Position numbers and translations under genes: made by a program. From an uncultured Mycoplasmatota bacterium (lineage in GTDB: Bacteria; Bacillota_I; Bacilli_A; RF39; UBA660), in contig URLC01000005.1 of NCBI GenBank assembly GCA_900548695.1, forward strand, positions 62,001 to 126,000: DNA of 64,000 nucleotides. The letters are read 5' to 3'. Positions 13,391-22,758 of the stretch are shown one piece after another; position 1 is the first letter of the stretch, and the number at the start of each line of letters is the position of its first letter. The notes beneath the pieces are model-generated. The model did not search any database, was not told the DNA's origin, and saw only the letters and a program-made list of their open reading frames with translations.

Positions 13391-13423
13391 AGTTCATTTA
13401 CAACATATATTGCTAAATGAACT
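13391..13423 (-). terminator. Terminator of the alaS-holA operon
   Basis: AGTTCATTTA (13391-13400) pairs with TAAATGAACT (13414-13423); on the minus strand a T-run follows. The 130 bp between this and the rarA terminator shows no gene; a TATAAT-like box at about 13330 has no obvious ORF behind it. Confidence 0.75.
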
Positions 13424-13429
13424 AACATA

Positions 13430-14368
13430 CTATACACATTCTAAAATAAATAATTCTATCAAAAAATTACCATCTACATCAGTAGTCTTAATCTTTAAAT
13501 CCATATCCGCAAGCTTTCTTAATATGATTCTAAGTTCTTGCTCACTATAATAATTAGTAAGTTCTCTAGTCTTTTGAATACGATAAGGTTTTTCTCCTAG
13601 CATAGAAGCAATCTCATTATTAGAAAGTCCTCTTTTCTCTAATATTTTTACTTGATACATAATTAAGAATTGACTTGCTAAAAGCCCAATTAAAGAAAGA
13701 GGTTCAACCGCATATGACAATAACTCCTGATATTTACTTAAAGACTTTTTCTTATCTTTAGAAGCAAGTGTTCTAACAAACTCAAATGTTAAATCCCTAG
13801 AGTCTCCTAACTTTTTAACAACTAACTCATCTACATCTGAAAGAGAAATCTTCTTAGTATCTATTCGGTATAATTTCAACTTCTCACATTCTTGATGAAG
13901 TCTACCAATATCCTCCAAAGTATAACTAACAAGAGCCCTAACAACCCCAGTTTCTAATGTATATCCTTGTAATTCTTTTTTTACAAAATCTTCTGCATTA
14001 GTAGTAAGATTAATATAATCTAAATTCTTTTTTAACTCTTTAGTAATTTTCCTAGTATTATTTAATTTTTTAGCTGTTACAATAACTAAAATAGTATCTA
14101 AAGAAGCTTTAAAATATTTCAAAAAATGTTCGATATCTTTTTCATTACCTTCAGTAGTTAAAGCTTCAACATTAGAAATTACAATAACTTTTTTCTCTGA
14201 GAACAATCCATAAGTATCTAAATCTTCCAAAGCATTAGATAAAGAAACTTCCTCCATATCATAAGAATGAATAGGAACATCTTTAAAATAGCATTTATCG
14301 ATCAATTCTGCTATCTTCAGAGAGACTAAATAACTATCTTCACTTTCCAACAAGTAATTATGCTTCAT
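13430..14368 (-). CDS. holA: DNA polymerase III delta subunit HolA
   Basis: A 312-aa clamp-loader subunit that opens the sliding clamp. It begins MKHNYLLESEDSYLV, with the AAA+-like fold but no Walker A, as is normal for delta. The central LGDSRDLTFEFVRTLASKDK and the C-terminal LIGLLASQFLIMYQVKILEK are typical of the YqeN/HolA family, and length is near the usual 340 aa. It overlaps alaS by 11 nt, so it is the last gene of the T-box-led operon. Confidence 0.88.
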   Translation of the reverse strand: MKHNYLLESEDSYLVSLKIAELIDKCYFKDVPIHSYDMEEVSLSNALEDLDTYGLFSEKKVIVISNVEALTTEGNEKDIEHFLKYFKASLDTILVIVTAKKLNNTRKITKELKKNLDYINLTTNAEDFVKKELQGYTLETGVVRALVSYTLEDIGRLHQECEKLKLYRIDTKKISLSDVDELVVKKLGDSRDLTFEFVRTLASKDKKKSLSKYQELLSYAVEPLSLIGLLASQFLIMYQVKILEKRGLSNNEIASMLGEKPYRIQKTRELTNYYSEQELRIILRKLADMDLKIKTTDVDGNFLIELFILECV

Positions 14369-17051
14369 TTTTTAACACTTTCTCAATATGTGTATAAATT
14401 TTAGGCAAAAATTCTTTAGTTTTTCCTCCACCTTGAGCAAAAGTTGGACTTCCTCCTCCATTACCTAAAGAAGAAATAGCTGCATCTTTAACAATAAGTC
14501 CACTATTAGCATGACAATTACTACGTGATAAGAAATTAACACTACCATCATCTTTTACATTAGCAAAAAACACAAAACCAGTACCCATCTCTTCTATCAT
14601 TGCATCTGCAACAGTTTTCAATAAATTAATATCTTTATTACAAACTGTCATTAAAAGACCAAATGTACCATTATAATCTCTAATACGTTCACGATATATA
14701 TCTAAATTAGCAAGTACCTGTTGTTCTCTTTTTGTAATATATTTCTTTTCTAAATCTCTTACTTCTTGTTGAATATATTGTAACTCATTACGATTAAAAA
14801 TGATATCTTTATAAGATGTTGGTTTACTATTATCAATTTCAACATCAAAATCTAACTTAATCCCCATTTCCTTGGCTTCATCAAGTATTTCTTTAGCTTT
14901 CATTAATAATTTAATCATTTCATCATTATAAGGTTTAATAATATCAAATAAACTATCTTCTATTTTTAATCCAGTTACAGCTTCAATTCGATATAAATTA
15001 CTTCCTTTAGATTCATAAGATGAAATTGCAAAACGTAAAATATCCTTAGTATTAGTTGCATGAGTACCACCACAAAGCTCAATAGATTTACCAATTTTTA
15101 CAACCCTGACAATATCTCCGTACTTTTCATTAAATAAAGCCATCGCTCCAATTTGCTTTGCCTTATCAATTGGCATTACTTCAGTAGAAATAATAATTTG
15201 TTTATTAATCATATCATTAACAAAATTTTCTACCTCTATAATTTTATCATCAGTCATCTTTCCAGAATAAGTAAAATCAAAACGTAACTTATCACCATCT
15301 ACATAGCTTCCAGCTTGACGAATTTGTGATGAAACGCATTGTTGCAAAGCATATTGCAACATATGAACACTAGAATGGTTTGCTTCTGTTCTCTTACGAC
15401 GATCTTTATCTAAGATAATTTCACATTCATCATTATAAGAAATATAGCCATCCAACAATTTAACTTTATGAATGTGTTGACCATTAGGTGCCTTAAATAC
15501 ATCAAGAAGTCTTGCTTTAAAGTTTTTACCAATAATCATACCAGTATCACTAACTTGACCACCAGCTTCAGCATAACAACAAGTTCTTTTCAATGCAATA
15601 TAACAATCATGATCAATCTTATCTACAATACTATCTTTAGAAAATATGGCTAAAACATTAGTTTTTAAACGATAAATTCCATATACAAATTGACTATTTT
15701 CCTTAAAATCTAATAATACTTTCTTTTGACTAGCCATGGCTGATTTATTTTTAGAATTCTTTTTAGCAAGTTCCTTTTGAATATTCATATATTTATCAAA
15801 TTCTTCTTTAGATACTGTAAATCCAAGTTCATTTAAATATTCCAAAGTAAGTTCAAACGGAAAACCATAGGTATCATACAACTTAAAAGCATCTTCTCCA
15901 CTAATAGTTCCATCCATAGAGTCATGCACTAATTCTTTTAATCGGCGCTCACCAGCTTCTAAAGTTTTTAAAAATAATTTTTCTTCTTCCAAAACAAGAG
16001 TTTCAACAACAGCCCATTTTTCTGTTAAATAAGGATAAGCATCTTTCATCGTCTCAACTACTTCTGAAACTAATTTATATAAGAAAGGCCCTTCCAAACC
16101 TAAATTCTTACCGAATCTAACACTGCGACGTAATAAACGACGAAGAACATAACCACGACCATTATTATCAAAATAAGCTCCATCCGCTAGAGCAAAAGTA
16201 ATTGCCCTAATATGATCTGCAATGATTTTAAACTCTTTTTGACCTTCATAACTAAATCCTACCAACTGTTCAATATGTTTTATAATAGGTTGAAATAAAT
16301 CTGTCTCAAAATTACTATCAACATCTTGAAAAACACAACACCAACGTTCAAGCCCTGCTCCAGTATCTATATTCTTACTAGGAAGTTCTTTATAAGCAGT
16401 ACGAGGCACTCCTTCTTTAGCATTAAATTGACTAAATACATTGTTCCAAATTTCTACATAACGTTCCTGTTCTTCATCATTTTTAAACTTAGTAAGAGCA
16501 TCATGATTTAAATCATATTTTTCTCCTCTATCAAAAAAAATCTCAGAATCAGGTCCACAAGGGCCTTCACCAATTTCCCAAAAATTCTCTTCTAACTTAA
16601 TAATATGATCTTCCAAAAAACCAACTTCAACCCATTTTTGATAAGCCTCTTGATCATCAGGATAAACTGTCACATATAATAACTCCTTCGGAATACCAAA
16701 CCAGTTCTCACCAGTTAATAATTCAAAAGCAAATTCAATAGCTTCACTTTTAAAATAATCTCCAACTGAAAAGTTTCCCATCATTTCAAAAAATGTTTGA
16801 TGTCGCTTAGTAATTCCTACATTTTCAATATCATTAGTACGGATACATTTCTGAATATTTACTAACCTTCGGCATTCTGGTACTTCCCGTCCATCAAAAT
16901 ATTTCTTTAAAGGTGTAACCCCAGCGTTAATCCATAACAGACTATCATCATTAATTGGAATTAATGGTGCACTTTCCACTTTTTTATGTCCTTTTTCTTG
17001 AAAGAATCGAAACCAAGTATCTCGAATCTCTACATGACTCATATATTTCAT
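14358..17051 (-). CDS. alaS: Alanyl-tRNA synthetase
   Basis: An 897-aa enzyme that charges tRNA-Ala. The class II catalytic core is N-terminal (RDTWFRFFQEKGHKK, FEMMGNFSVGDYF), then tRNA recognition (RRLLRRSVRFGK), the editing domain with zinc/active-site motifs ANHSSVHML and CGGTHATNT, and the Gly-rich C-Ala end (GNGGGSPTFAQGGG). Length is normal (about 875-880 aa). The start at 17051 has AAGGAGAG seven bases upstream. It is third in an operon under a T-box leader at 18192-18364 whose likely specifier is an alanine codon. Confidence 0.97.
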   Translation of the reverse strand: MKYMSHVEIRDTWFRFFQEKGHKKVESAPLIPINDDSLLWINAGVTPLKKYFDGREVPECRRLVNIQKCIRTNDIENVGITKRHQTFFEMMGNFSVGDYFKSEAIEFAFELLTGENWFGIPKELLYVTVYPDDQEAYQKWVEVGFLEDHIIKLEENFWEIGEGPCGPDSEIFFDRGEKYDLNHDALTKFKNDEEQERYVEIWNNVFSQFNAKEGVPRTAYKELPSKNIDTGAGLERWCCVFQDVDSNFETDLFQPIIKHIEQLVGFSYEGQKEFKIIADHIRAITFALADGAYFDNNGRGYVLRRLLRRSVRFGKNLGLEGPFLYKLVSEVVETMKDAYPYLTEKWAVVETLVLEEEKLFLKTLEAGERRLKELVHDSMDGTISGEDAFKLYDTYGFPFELTLEYLNELGFTVSKEEFDKYMNIQKELAKKNSKNKSAMASQKKVLLDFKENSQFVYGIYRLKTNVLAIFSKDSIVDKIDHDCYIALKRTCCYAEAGGQVSDTGMIIGKNFKARLLDVFKAPNGQHIHKVKLLDGYISYNDECEIILDKDRRKRTEANHSSVHMLQYALQQCVSSQIRQAGSYVDGDKLRFDFTYSGKMTDDKIIEVENFVNDMINKQIIISTEVMPIDKAKQIGAMALFNEKYGDIVRVVKIGKSIELCGGTHATNTKDILRFAISSYESKGSNLYRIEAVTGLKIEDSLFDIIKPYNDEMIKLLMKAKEILDEAKEMGIKLDFDVEIDNSKPTSYKDIIFNRNELQYIQQEVRDLEKKYITKREQQVLANLDIYRERIRDYNGTFGLLMTVCNKDINLLKTVADAMIEEMGTGFVFFANVKDDGSVNFLSRSNCHANSGLIVKDAAISSLGNGGGSPTFAQGGGKTKEFLPKIYTHIEKVLKNEA

Positions 17052-17054
17052 TTT

Positions 17055-17618
17055 TTACTCTCCTTCTTGTTTATTAATATCATCTAAAATTTCTAAAAGT
17101 CTGCTCTGATAATCATCTAGACTTCCGTTATTAAATAAATAGTAATCCGCATAGGCAATAGGTCCACCTTTGGCCAAATTTTCAATTTCAGTAAGATCAC
17201 GATAAATAATATCCTCCTGAGCAAATGGCCTATTTTCTCTACTACCAACTCTACTGTATCTCAATTTCTTATCAACAACCACACAAATTAGTTTTAAATT
17301 AGGAAAACGTTCAATTAAATATTTATATTCATACCAAGAATAAAGTCCATCCAAAACTACATTATTAGTTGTCAAAGCCTGCTTAATTTCTGGCTCTAAA
17401 AATTTAGCATAACATTCTGGTCCATGTTCTCGTCTTAATTTTTCACGGAACTCTTTTTCACTTTTCCCATCAGCAGTTCGAAAAACCCCAGCTTCTTCCA
17501 TCAGCTTATAGGTAATTCCACCAAAGTATAACTTAGTCCAACCAGACTGTTCCAAATAATCTGTTGCAATGCTTTTACCACTACCGCTCATTCCTACAAT
17601 AGCAATTAGTTGATTCAT
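17055..17618 (-). CDS. P-loop kinase, nucleotide or dephospho-CoA kinase-like, 187 aa
   Basis: The Walker A loop GMSGSGKS is at residues 9-16. Further kinase features are the LID-like RVGSRENRPF region near 123-132 and a DGLYSWYEYKYL segment near 95-106. The fold resembles CoaE or adenylate-kinase-like nucleotide kinases, but the sequence is too divergent to fix a substrate. Its start overlaps the stop of the preceding kinase gene by 4 nt, and alaS starts 3 nt after its stop, so all are one transcript. A second P-loop kinase directly upstream suggests a linked role in nucleotide supply. Confidence 0.7.
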   Translation of the reverse strand: MNQLIAIVGMSGSGKSIATDYLEQSGWTKLYFGGITYKLMEEAGVFRTADGKSEKEFREKLRREHGPECYAKFLEPEIKQALTTNNVVLDGLYSWYEYKYLIERFPNLKLICVVVDKKLRYSRVGSRENRPFAQEDIIYRDLTEIENLAKGGPIAYADYYLFNNGSLDDYQSRLLEILDDINKQEGE

Positions 17619-18169
17619 ATAATCTCACCTTCCCTTGCTTCTTCTACACCAATAATTTTATCAGCCTCCGAATACAATCTTTCTTTAGATGTATTTCTCA
17701 CTATATAATCATAATCTTTATATTGCTCCATTTCTGTTTCTGTTATATGACTCTTTTCACGATCAGTTAATTCATTATCATAATTTTCTCTAATAATATG
17801 AACAATCTTTAAATTAGGAAACCTCCTCTTTAACTCCTCAAATTCTGCTATAAGTCTACCATCAGCAATAATAAAAACATCAAAAAAATTTTTCAAAATA
17901 TCGATGTCTTCACAAAGACGATCTATTAAGAAATATTTCTTACCAAGTTTTTGTTGAATAACTTCAATACCCATCTCTTGTAAAAACTCCCTAGGTTTAT
18001 CTGCCATATTGCCATTCCAACTAAAATAGTTCTTAGCATATTCATAAAGTGGTGTAGTAATATGCAAAATACACGCATTACGCCCTGCAAAATCATATCG
18101 TGATTTCATATATTTACCCATCAAGTCTTTACCGCTCCCTGCTTTTCCTGCTAATAAAAATATCTTCAT
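17615..18169 (-). CDS. P-loop kinase resembling deoxynucleoside monophosphate kinases, 184 aa
   Basis: Starts MKIFLLAGKAGSGKD with Walker A at residues 8-15. A later DVFIIADGRLIAEFEEL (about 96-112) and HIIRENYDNELTDREKSHITE (125-145) look like the phage-type dNMP kinase family. AAGGAGG precedes the ATG. It is the first gene after the T-box leader, so its expression would follow alanyl-tRNA charging. The substrate is inferred only. Confidence 0.65.
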   Translation of the reverse strand: MKIFLLAGKAGSGKDLMGKYMKSRYDFAGRNACILHITTPLYEYAKNYFSWNGNMADKPREFLQEMGIEVIQQKLGKKYFLIDRLCEDIDILKNFFDVFIIADGRLIAEFEELKRRFPNLKIVHIIRENYDNELTDREKSHITETEMEQYKDYDYIVRNTSKERLYSEADKIIGVEEAREGEII

Positions 18170-18191
18170 ATATCCTCCTTAAAACGAATAA

Positions 18192-18364
18192 AAGACCAAT
18201 AATTAGGAGGACAAATGTCCGGTACCATCCTAACTTGGTCTTAATTAAATATAACGGCACGGCCGATAAAGCTCATAAAGGAGCTTCTTAAAGATAGTCG
18301 CTTCGTTTTCACCAACCACGAATTCTCTAAATCAAACTATACTTTAATACTTATCTTTATTCAA
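18192..18364 (-). promoter_or_regulatory. T-box riboswitch leader (tRNA-Ala) with promoter
   Basis: On the minus strand: promoter TTGAAT (18359-18364), 17 bp, TATAGT (18336-18341). The leader then has AGAGA, GGTTGGTGAAAA and a likely GCU specifier (18284-18282) in the AAGCTCC segment. The T-box core GGATGGTACCGG spans about 18219-18230. The terminator pairs AAGACCAA (18242-18235) with TTGGTCTT (18199-18192) and TTAGGA with TCCTAA, then a T-run. Uncharged tRNA-Ala should bind and stop termination. The downstream operon includes alaS, which fits an alanine specifier. Confidence 0.85.
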
Positions 18365-18374
18365 CGCTTTATAA

Positions 18375-19526
18375 TTATAATTCTTCTTTGATTCTTCCTA
18401 CTACATCCAATTTCTCATTAATGAAAGTAAGAATAATTTTTCCTGCTGCAATAACAGGAGTTGCAACAATCATACCTATAATACCAAAGAAATGTTGGAA
18501 AATCAATAGTCCAAGCATAATTGTTACTGGATGTAATTTCATTGTATGTCCCATAATAAGTGGTTGATAGAAATTGTTTTCTAAAAGTTGTACTACAATA
18601 ATAGAAATAACACAACAAATACCAACGATTGGTGACATAGCAAAACCAACTAATACAATTGGAATCGCTCCGATATACGGACCAAAATAAGGAATAATAT
18701 CAGTAAGAGCACAAAAAAAGGCAAACACTAAAGGAGCTTGAATCCCACTCAAGGTAAGTCCAATTCCTTGTGTAATAAATACCAAAGCCATTACTAGTAA
18801 TAACCCTTGTACATAGCTTCTCAAAGAATCATTTAATCTTACAATAAGTTCCGTCGCATTTTTTCTAAATCTTTTTGGAAGAATCGATATAAACCCACGA
18901 TTTAGTTTGTCAAAATCAAATAACATATAAAAACCAATCATAAGTCCTAAAAAGAAAGAAATACCACCACTAATAATAGAAGAAGCTACTCCAATTGCCA
19001 TATCTGGAATCTTAGTAGATAAGCCAACTCCAAAATTCTCAATAGTATGATATAGCTGATTTTTAATATCTGTAAAATCATAATCAAATGTATGACTTAA
19101 ATTAATAACCAAATTATTAATAAATTCCTTAAAATCTTGTACTAACGAAGGAATACTTCCAATAAATTCACGAATTTGACTACCCATAGTTGGTACCACT
19201 AATGCAATAATCAAAATTAATAAAGCAATAAATAACAAATATACCAAAATGCAAGCTAAAATTCTAGGAATTTTCTTACCTTGTAACCACTTAACTAAAG
19301 GATCTAAAAGCCATGCAATAATAATTCCAATAAAAATCGGAGAAATAACAAGTAAAAATTCCCCAACAAACTGTAAGGCATGCCACTCTTTCACCAAATA
19401 TGTACCAAGTAAAACCAATGCTATAATAGCCATAATATAACCAATATGAATCAGCTTTTTACCCGTAAACAAAATATCATTTAAACTACTATAATCTATT
19501 TCTTTATCCTTTTTTTTACGAAACAT
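18375..19526 (-). CDS. AI-2E family transporter (PerM/YtvI type)
   Basis: A 383-aa membrane protein with about eight hydrophobic helices and family motifs in the C-terminal half (ALTDIIPYFGPYIGAIP, GHTMKLHPVTIMLGLLIFQHF, GIIGMIVATPV). These proteins export small molecules or ions; members include AI-2 exporters and Na+/H+ antiporters, so the substrate cannot be told. The promoter of the T-box operon begins within about 20 bp of its stop, so the two are separate units on the same strand. Confidence 0.88.
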   Translation of the reverse strand: MFRKKKDKEIDYSSLNDILFTGKKLIHIGYIMAIIALVLLGTYLVKEWHALQFVGEFLLVISPIFIGIIIAWLLDPLVKWLQGKKIPRILACILVYLLFIALLILIIALVVPTMGSQIREFIGSIPSLVQDFKEFINNLVINLSHTFDYDFTDIKNQLYHTIENFGVGLSTKIPDMAIGVASSIISGGISFFLGLMIGFYMLFDFDKLNRGFISILPKRFRKNATELIVRLNDSLRSYVQGLLLVMALVFITQGIGLTLSGIQAPLVFAFFCALTDIIPYFGPYIGAIPIVLVGFAMSPIVGICCVISIIVVQLLENNFYQPLIMGHTMKLHPVTIMLGLLIFQHFFGIIGMIVATPVIAAGKIILTFINEKLDVVGRIKEEL

Positions 19527-19635
19527 AAATCAACCCTCTCACTATATTTTAATACTAATAATAGTATATCATAACTAAACAAAAATAAAAATGAAAAAAC
19601 TAAATAAATTTGCTATAATAAAAGCGGTGAATGAC

Positions 19636-20211
19636 ATGTATACAATTGCAAAAAATGAAAAAAACGAATTAATCATTAAAAACTCTAGATTTATTACTTT
19701 ATTAATAAAAATCACAAATAAAGATGAAGTCGATAATTATCTAAAAGAAATTAAAAAAAATTACCCTAAAGCAACACACTACTGCTATGCATATAAACTA
19801 AAGAATCAAATAAAAAAAGCTAGTGATGATAAAGAACCAAGTGGTACTGCTGGTATGCCAATGCTAAATATTTTGGATAAAGAAAATATAACTAATGTTT
19901 TAGCAGTCACCATTCGTTATTTTGGTGGTATTAAATTAGGTGCTGGTGGTCTAATTAGAGCCTATGCCAAATCGGTAAAAGAAGCTTTAGATATATCTCA
20001 AAAAATTGAATTAATAACTGCCTATATTGGCACGATAACTTTCCCATACTCTAAAGAAAATGAAATCATCTACCAGTTAACTAACAAAAACATTTTAGAA
20101 AAAAGCTATTTAGAAAATATTACTTATAAAGTAATATTACCAAAAGATCATCCCTTGATATTAGATAAAAAAGTAAACATTTTAACTGAAAGCTATATAG
20201 AAAAAGATTAG
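19636..20211 (+). CDS. yigZ: YigZ/IMPACT family protein
   Basis: A 191-aa protein with family motifs ATHYCYAYKL, KEPSGTAGMPML and TIRYFGGIKLGAGGLIRAYA. In B. subtilis the homologue is YvyE. IMPACT-family proteins are linked to translation control, but the bacterial role is unsettled. A TATAAT box (about 19615-19620) makes the upstream in-frame start at 19591 unlikely; ATG 19636 follows GGTGAATGAC. It is on the plus strand, against most neighbours, convergent with tdk. Confidence 0.88.
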   Translation: MYTIAKNEKNELIIKNSRFITLLIKITNKDEVDNYLKEIKKNYPKATHYCYAYKLKNQIKKASDDKEPSGTAGMPMLNILDKENITNVLAVTIRYFGGIKLGAGGLIRAYAKSVKEALDISQKIELITAYIGTITFPYSKENEIIYQLTNKNILEKSYLENITYKVILPKDHPLILDKKVNILTESYIEKD

Positions 20212-20230
20212 AAGCAAATTCTAATCTTTT
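20202..20230. terminator. Bidirectional terminator between yigZ and tdk
   Basis: AAAAGATTAGAA (20202-20213) pairs with TTCTAATCTTTT (20219-20230); T-runs occur on both strands. Confidence 0.8.
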
Positions 20231-20801
20231 ATAATCTTCCACTTTCTTTTAATTTCTTATATTGAATTAATTTCCGATAATAACAGGTTGGACACAAAGC
20301 TTCATAGCTAACGTTTTGTTCTTTTAAAATCTTATCACCACAAAACGTTGTTTTCCCATTTTCTTTTCTAACACTAAATAACGCTTTTCTACCACAAGAA
20401 CAATAAGTCGGCACTTCTTCAATAACTTGAGCTAATTCCAACAATCTTCTAGCTCCGGAAAAACCACTAGTTCTAAAATCTGTTCTAAGGCCAAAACAAA
20501 TAACAGCGATATCCAAATTAACAACAACTTGTAATAACTGATCAATTTGTATCTCATTAAGTAAATGAGCATCATCGATTACTAATAATCGTACCTTAGA
20601 AAACTGTTTTTTTATTGTTAAAAATATATTTTCATCTTTTCCTACCAAATAGTCATACAAAGCAATATCACTACCATGTGTAATGGTTGGAGCCATCAGC
20701 AAAGTAGAAAACCGATACTTTAAAAGTCTCTTCTTCAAAAACATTGCTCGCATGCTCTTACCAGCTTGAACTGTACTATATATAAATCCTAACCGACACA
20801 T
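20229..20801 (-). CDS. tdk: Thymidine kinase (type II)
   Basis: A 190-aa enzyme phosphorylating thymidine. The P-loop region is FIYSTVQAGKS (residues 7-17), close to the E. coli form YYSAMNAGKS. Walker B is LLVIDDAHLL (around 71-80), and FGLRTDF is the conserved post-Walker motif. The C-terminal zinc site has CSCG and CPTCYYR, and the lasso-like segment lies before it. Length is normal (about 190-200 aa). Expressed alone between terminators; the ribosome site is weak. Confidence 0.93.
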   Translation of the reverse strand: MCRLGFIYSTVQAGKSMRAMFLKKRLLKYRFSTLLMAPTITHGSDIALYDYLVGKDENIFLTIKKQFSKVRLLVIDDAHLLNEIQIDQLLQVVVNLDIAVICFGLRTDFRTSGFSGARRLLELAQVIEEVPTYCSCGRKALFSVRKENGKTTFCGDKILKEQNVSYEALCPTCYYRKLIQYKKLKESGRL

Positions 20802-20911
20802 ATTAAAAATAAGCTCCCAAATATTGAATGTTTATATTTATCACGTTTACTCTCACCTTATCTTTATCTACTTAAAGTATAGCATAAAGAAAAATCGATG
20901 TAAACGAATAT

Positions 20912-21604
20912 CTAAAAATTACTGACAACAGCCCTAAGCCTTTTAATCACTTTCTTTTCAATTCTAGAAATATAAGACTGTGAAATACCAAGCCGCTCCG
21001 CTACTTCTTTTTGTGTAAGTTCATCCTCTCCTAAAAGTCCATATCTTAAAACAATAATATCTCTATCTCTTGGTTTTAATTTTAAGACTTCTTCCAACAT
21101 GACTCTCTTATCATTTTCTTCCTCTATTTCTCTAGTAACTATATCAGCATCAGTTCCCAAGACATCCTCCAAATGTAATTCATTACCCTCACCATCAAAA
21201 GAAAGTGAAGCATCAATACTAACTTCTGTTTTAGTTTTTTTATTCTTTCTAAGATGCATTAAAATTTCATTATCAATACACCGAGAAGCATAAGTTGCTA
21301 ATTTTATATTTTTACCACTTTGAAAGGTTTGAATTCCCTTAATTAAACCAATCGTTCCAATACTAACTAAATCTTCTAAATCAACGCCTGTATTTTCATA
21401 CTTTTTAGCTAAAAAAACAACCAATCTTAAATTATGTTCAATTAACTTATCTTTCGCTTCCATATCGCCAAGTTGCATCTTTTCTATTAAAATTTCTTCC
21501 ATCTCCTTGGATAAAGGTTCGGGAAGCATATCAGTAGCCCCTACATAAAAAACACTATAAACCCGTGAAAACAATTGTTTAAACCATAAAATAATTTTTT
21601 TCAT
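20912..21604 (-). CDS. sigE: RNA polymerase sporulation sigma factor SigE
   Basis: A 230-aa sigma-70 family protein very like B. subtilis sigma-E: VYSVFYVGATDMLPEPLSKE at the N-terminus, NLRLVVFLAKKYENTG (region 2.1), IGTIGLIKGIQTF and KLATYASRCIDNEILMHLRK (2.3-2.4), LEDVLGTD, and region 4 TQKEVAERLGISQSYISRIE. The first 30 or so residues form the pro-sequence, removed by SpoIIGA in the mother cell. Its start overlaps the spoIIGA stop by 4 nt, giving the classic spoIIGA-sigE operon. sigG, often next, is absent here; tdk follows instead. Confidence 0.95.
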   Translation of the reverse strand: MKKIILWFKQLFSRVYSVFYVGATDMLPEPLSKEMEEILIEKMQLGDMEAKDKLIEHNLRLVVFLAKKYENTGVDLEDLVSIGTIGLIKGIQTFQSGKNIKLATYASRCIDNEILMHLRKNKKTKTEVSIDASLSFDGEGNELHLEDVLGTDADIVTREIEEENDKRVMLEEVLKLKPRDRDIIVLRYGLLGEDELTQKEVAERLGISQSYISRIEKKVIKRLRAVVSNF

Positions 21605-22371
21605 AAATCCTCCTTAAATTGATTAGGTAATATACAATCAACGCCCCCTAATAAAAACTCTGTTTTACTTTTCCCTACTAGACACTTAGAAAAAATATGA
21701 TCATCAACAATAACTCTATCCACTTTAGCACAAGGAATAATGCCTTCTGTATTTAAAGCTTTATATGGTACATAAAAATATTTAGAAAACATAATAGGAA
21801 CATTAGAACTAAGTAAAATTATCGACTTACCAGTATAAGGATCTTTTAACTGATTTCCAGTATCAAGCATTCCCTTTAAATGATAAACTTTCTCATTAAA
21901 ATAAATCTCAACAGAATGAATAACTGAATTAATAGCCTTAGTTTTTTTATACTCTTTCACATAAAAATATAAAAATAATGGTGCAAGTAATAATAAGGCT
22001 AAAAGATTAAGCCCAAGTCCATGATTGAAAAAGATAACGCCTTGATTTTTATAAGTAAAACTAATATCAAATAAATATAAGAATCCTCCCAAAATCATAC
22101 TAATTAAATAAAAATATAAAAAATCAGTCAAAAAATTCTTTTTCCCAAAAGTAACTAAAATAATTAAAATACTAATTAAAACTTTAACTACAAATAACCA
22201 AAAACTAGAAAGCGATAGAAATAAAAGAAAAATAGATCCACTAGCAACAACACTACCTAATACTATTCTCCAAAAAGGAGTTACTTCTTTAACAACCAAC
22301 TTAGTAGTAAGTAAAATCAAAAAATCAAAAAACAAATTAATGAAAAAGACTAAATCCAAATATACTTTCAT
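21601..22371 (-). CDS. spoIIGA: Sigma-E processing peptidase SpoIIGA
   Basis: A 256-aa membrane aspartic protease. Five hydrophobic helices fill residues 5-140, and the cytosolic protease domain follows with the active-site motif MLDTGNQLKDPYTGK (D170). The enzyme works as a dimer, cutting pro-sigma-E after forespore signalling. The ATG at 22371 has GGTGATAGGG before it and is preferred over an in-frame start 12 nt upstream. Coupling to sigE and this motif make the call firm. Confidence 0.93.
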   Translation of the reverse strand: MKVYLDLVFFINLFFDFLILLTTKLVVKEVTPFWRIVLGSVVASGSIFLLFLSLSSFWLFVVKVLISILIILVTFGKKNFLTDFLYFYLISMILGGFLYLFDISFTYKNQGVIFFNHGLGLNLLALLLLAPLFLYFYVKEYKKTKAINSVIHSVEIYFNEKVYHLKGMLDTGNQLKDPYTGKSIILLSSNVPIMFSKYFYVPYKALNTEGIIPCAKVDRVIVDDHIFSKCLVGKSKTEFLLGGVDCILPNQFKEDL

Positions 22372-22391
22372 CCCTATCACCACTATTAGTA

Positions 22392-22425
22392 TAAAAAAAA
22401 GAAATGACTAAACTTGTCATTTCTT
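22392..22425 (-). terminator. Terminator of the 104-aa membrane gene
   Basis: AAGAAATGAC (22399-22408) pairs with GTCATTTCTT (22416-22425); on the minus strand an eight-T run follows. Confidence 0.75.
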
Positions 22426-22434
22426 AAGTATAAA

Positions 22435-22749
22435 TTAAATTTTTTTCTTCTTTGCAAATATTTTGATAATGTATCCTAAGAAAAAACACATCAAAATAAC
22501 AAACGCCCACTGTATAATAGTATTCACTACACCATCACAGTATTTATCAATAATAGCTGGAATACTAACTGGAATATATTTTCCAATTAATGCACTAACA
22601 TCCGGTAGACCAATATTATTTTTAATAAAAGTCAAAATTCGAAGTAAAATATCTATAATTGCTACAGCAAAAACAAAAGAGGAAAAGCGTTTAAAAAACA
22701 TCACTACTAAAATTAATAATACTACTAATACAATAACATCAATATACAT
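22435..22749 (-). CDS. Hypothetical membrane protein, 104 aa
   Basis: Hydrophobic helices at about residues 4-18, 23-42 and 78-97; the tail is basic (KIFAKKKKI). A polar loop between them contains GLPDVSALIGKYIPVSIPAI. No family recognised; the look is slightly like short CvpA-type proteins. AGGAGATATTT precedes the ATG. It follows the metallo-beta-lactamase gene by 9 nt, so they form a two-gene unit. Confidence 0.6.
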   Translation of the reverse strand: MYIDVIVLVVLLILVVMFFKRFSSFVFAVAIIDILLRILTFIKNNIGLPDVSALIGKYIPVSIPAIIDKYCDGVVNTIIQWAFVILMCFFLGYIIKIFAKKKKI

Positions 22750-22758
22750 AAATATCTC

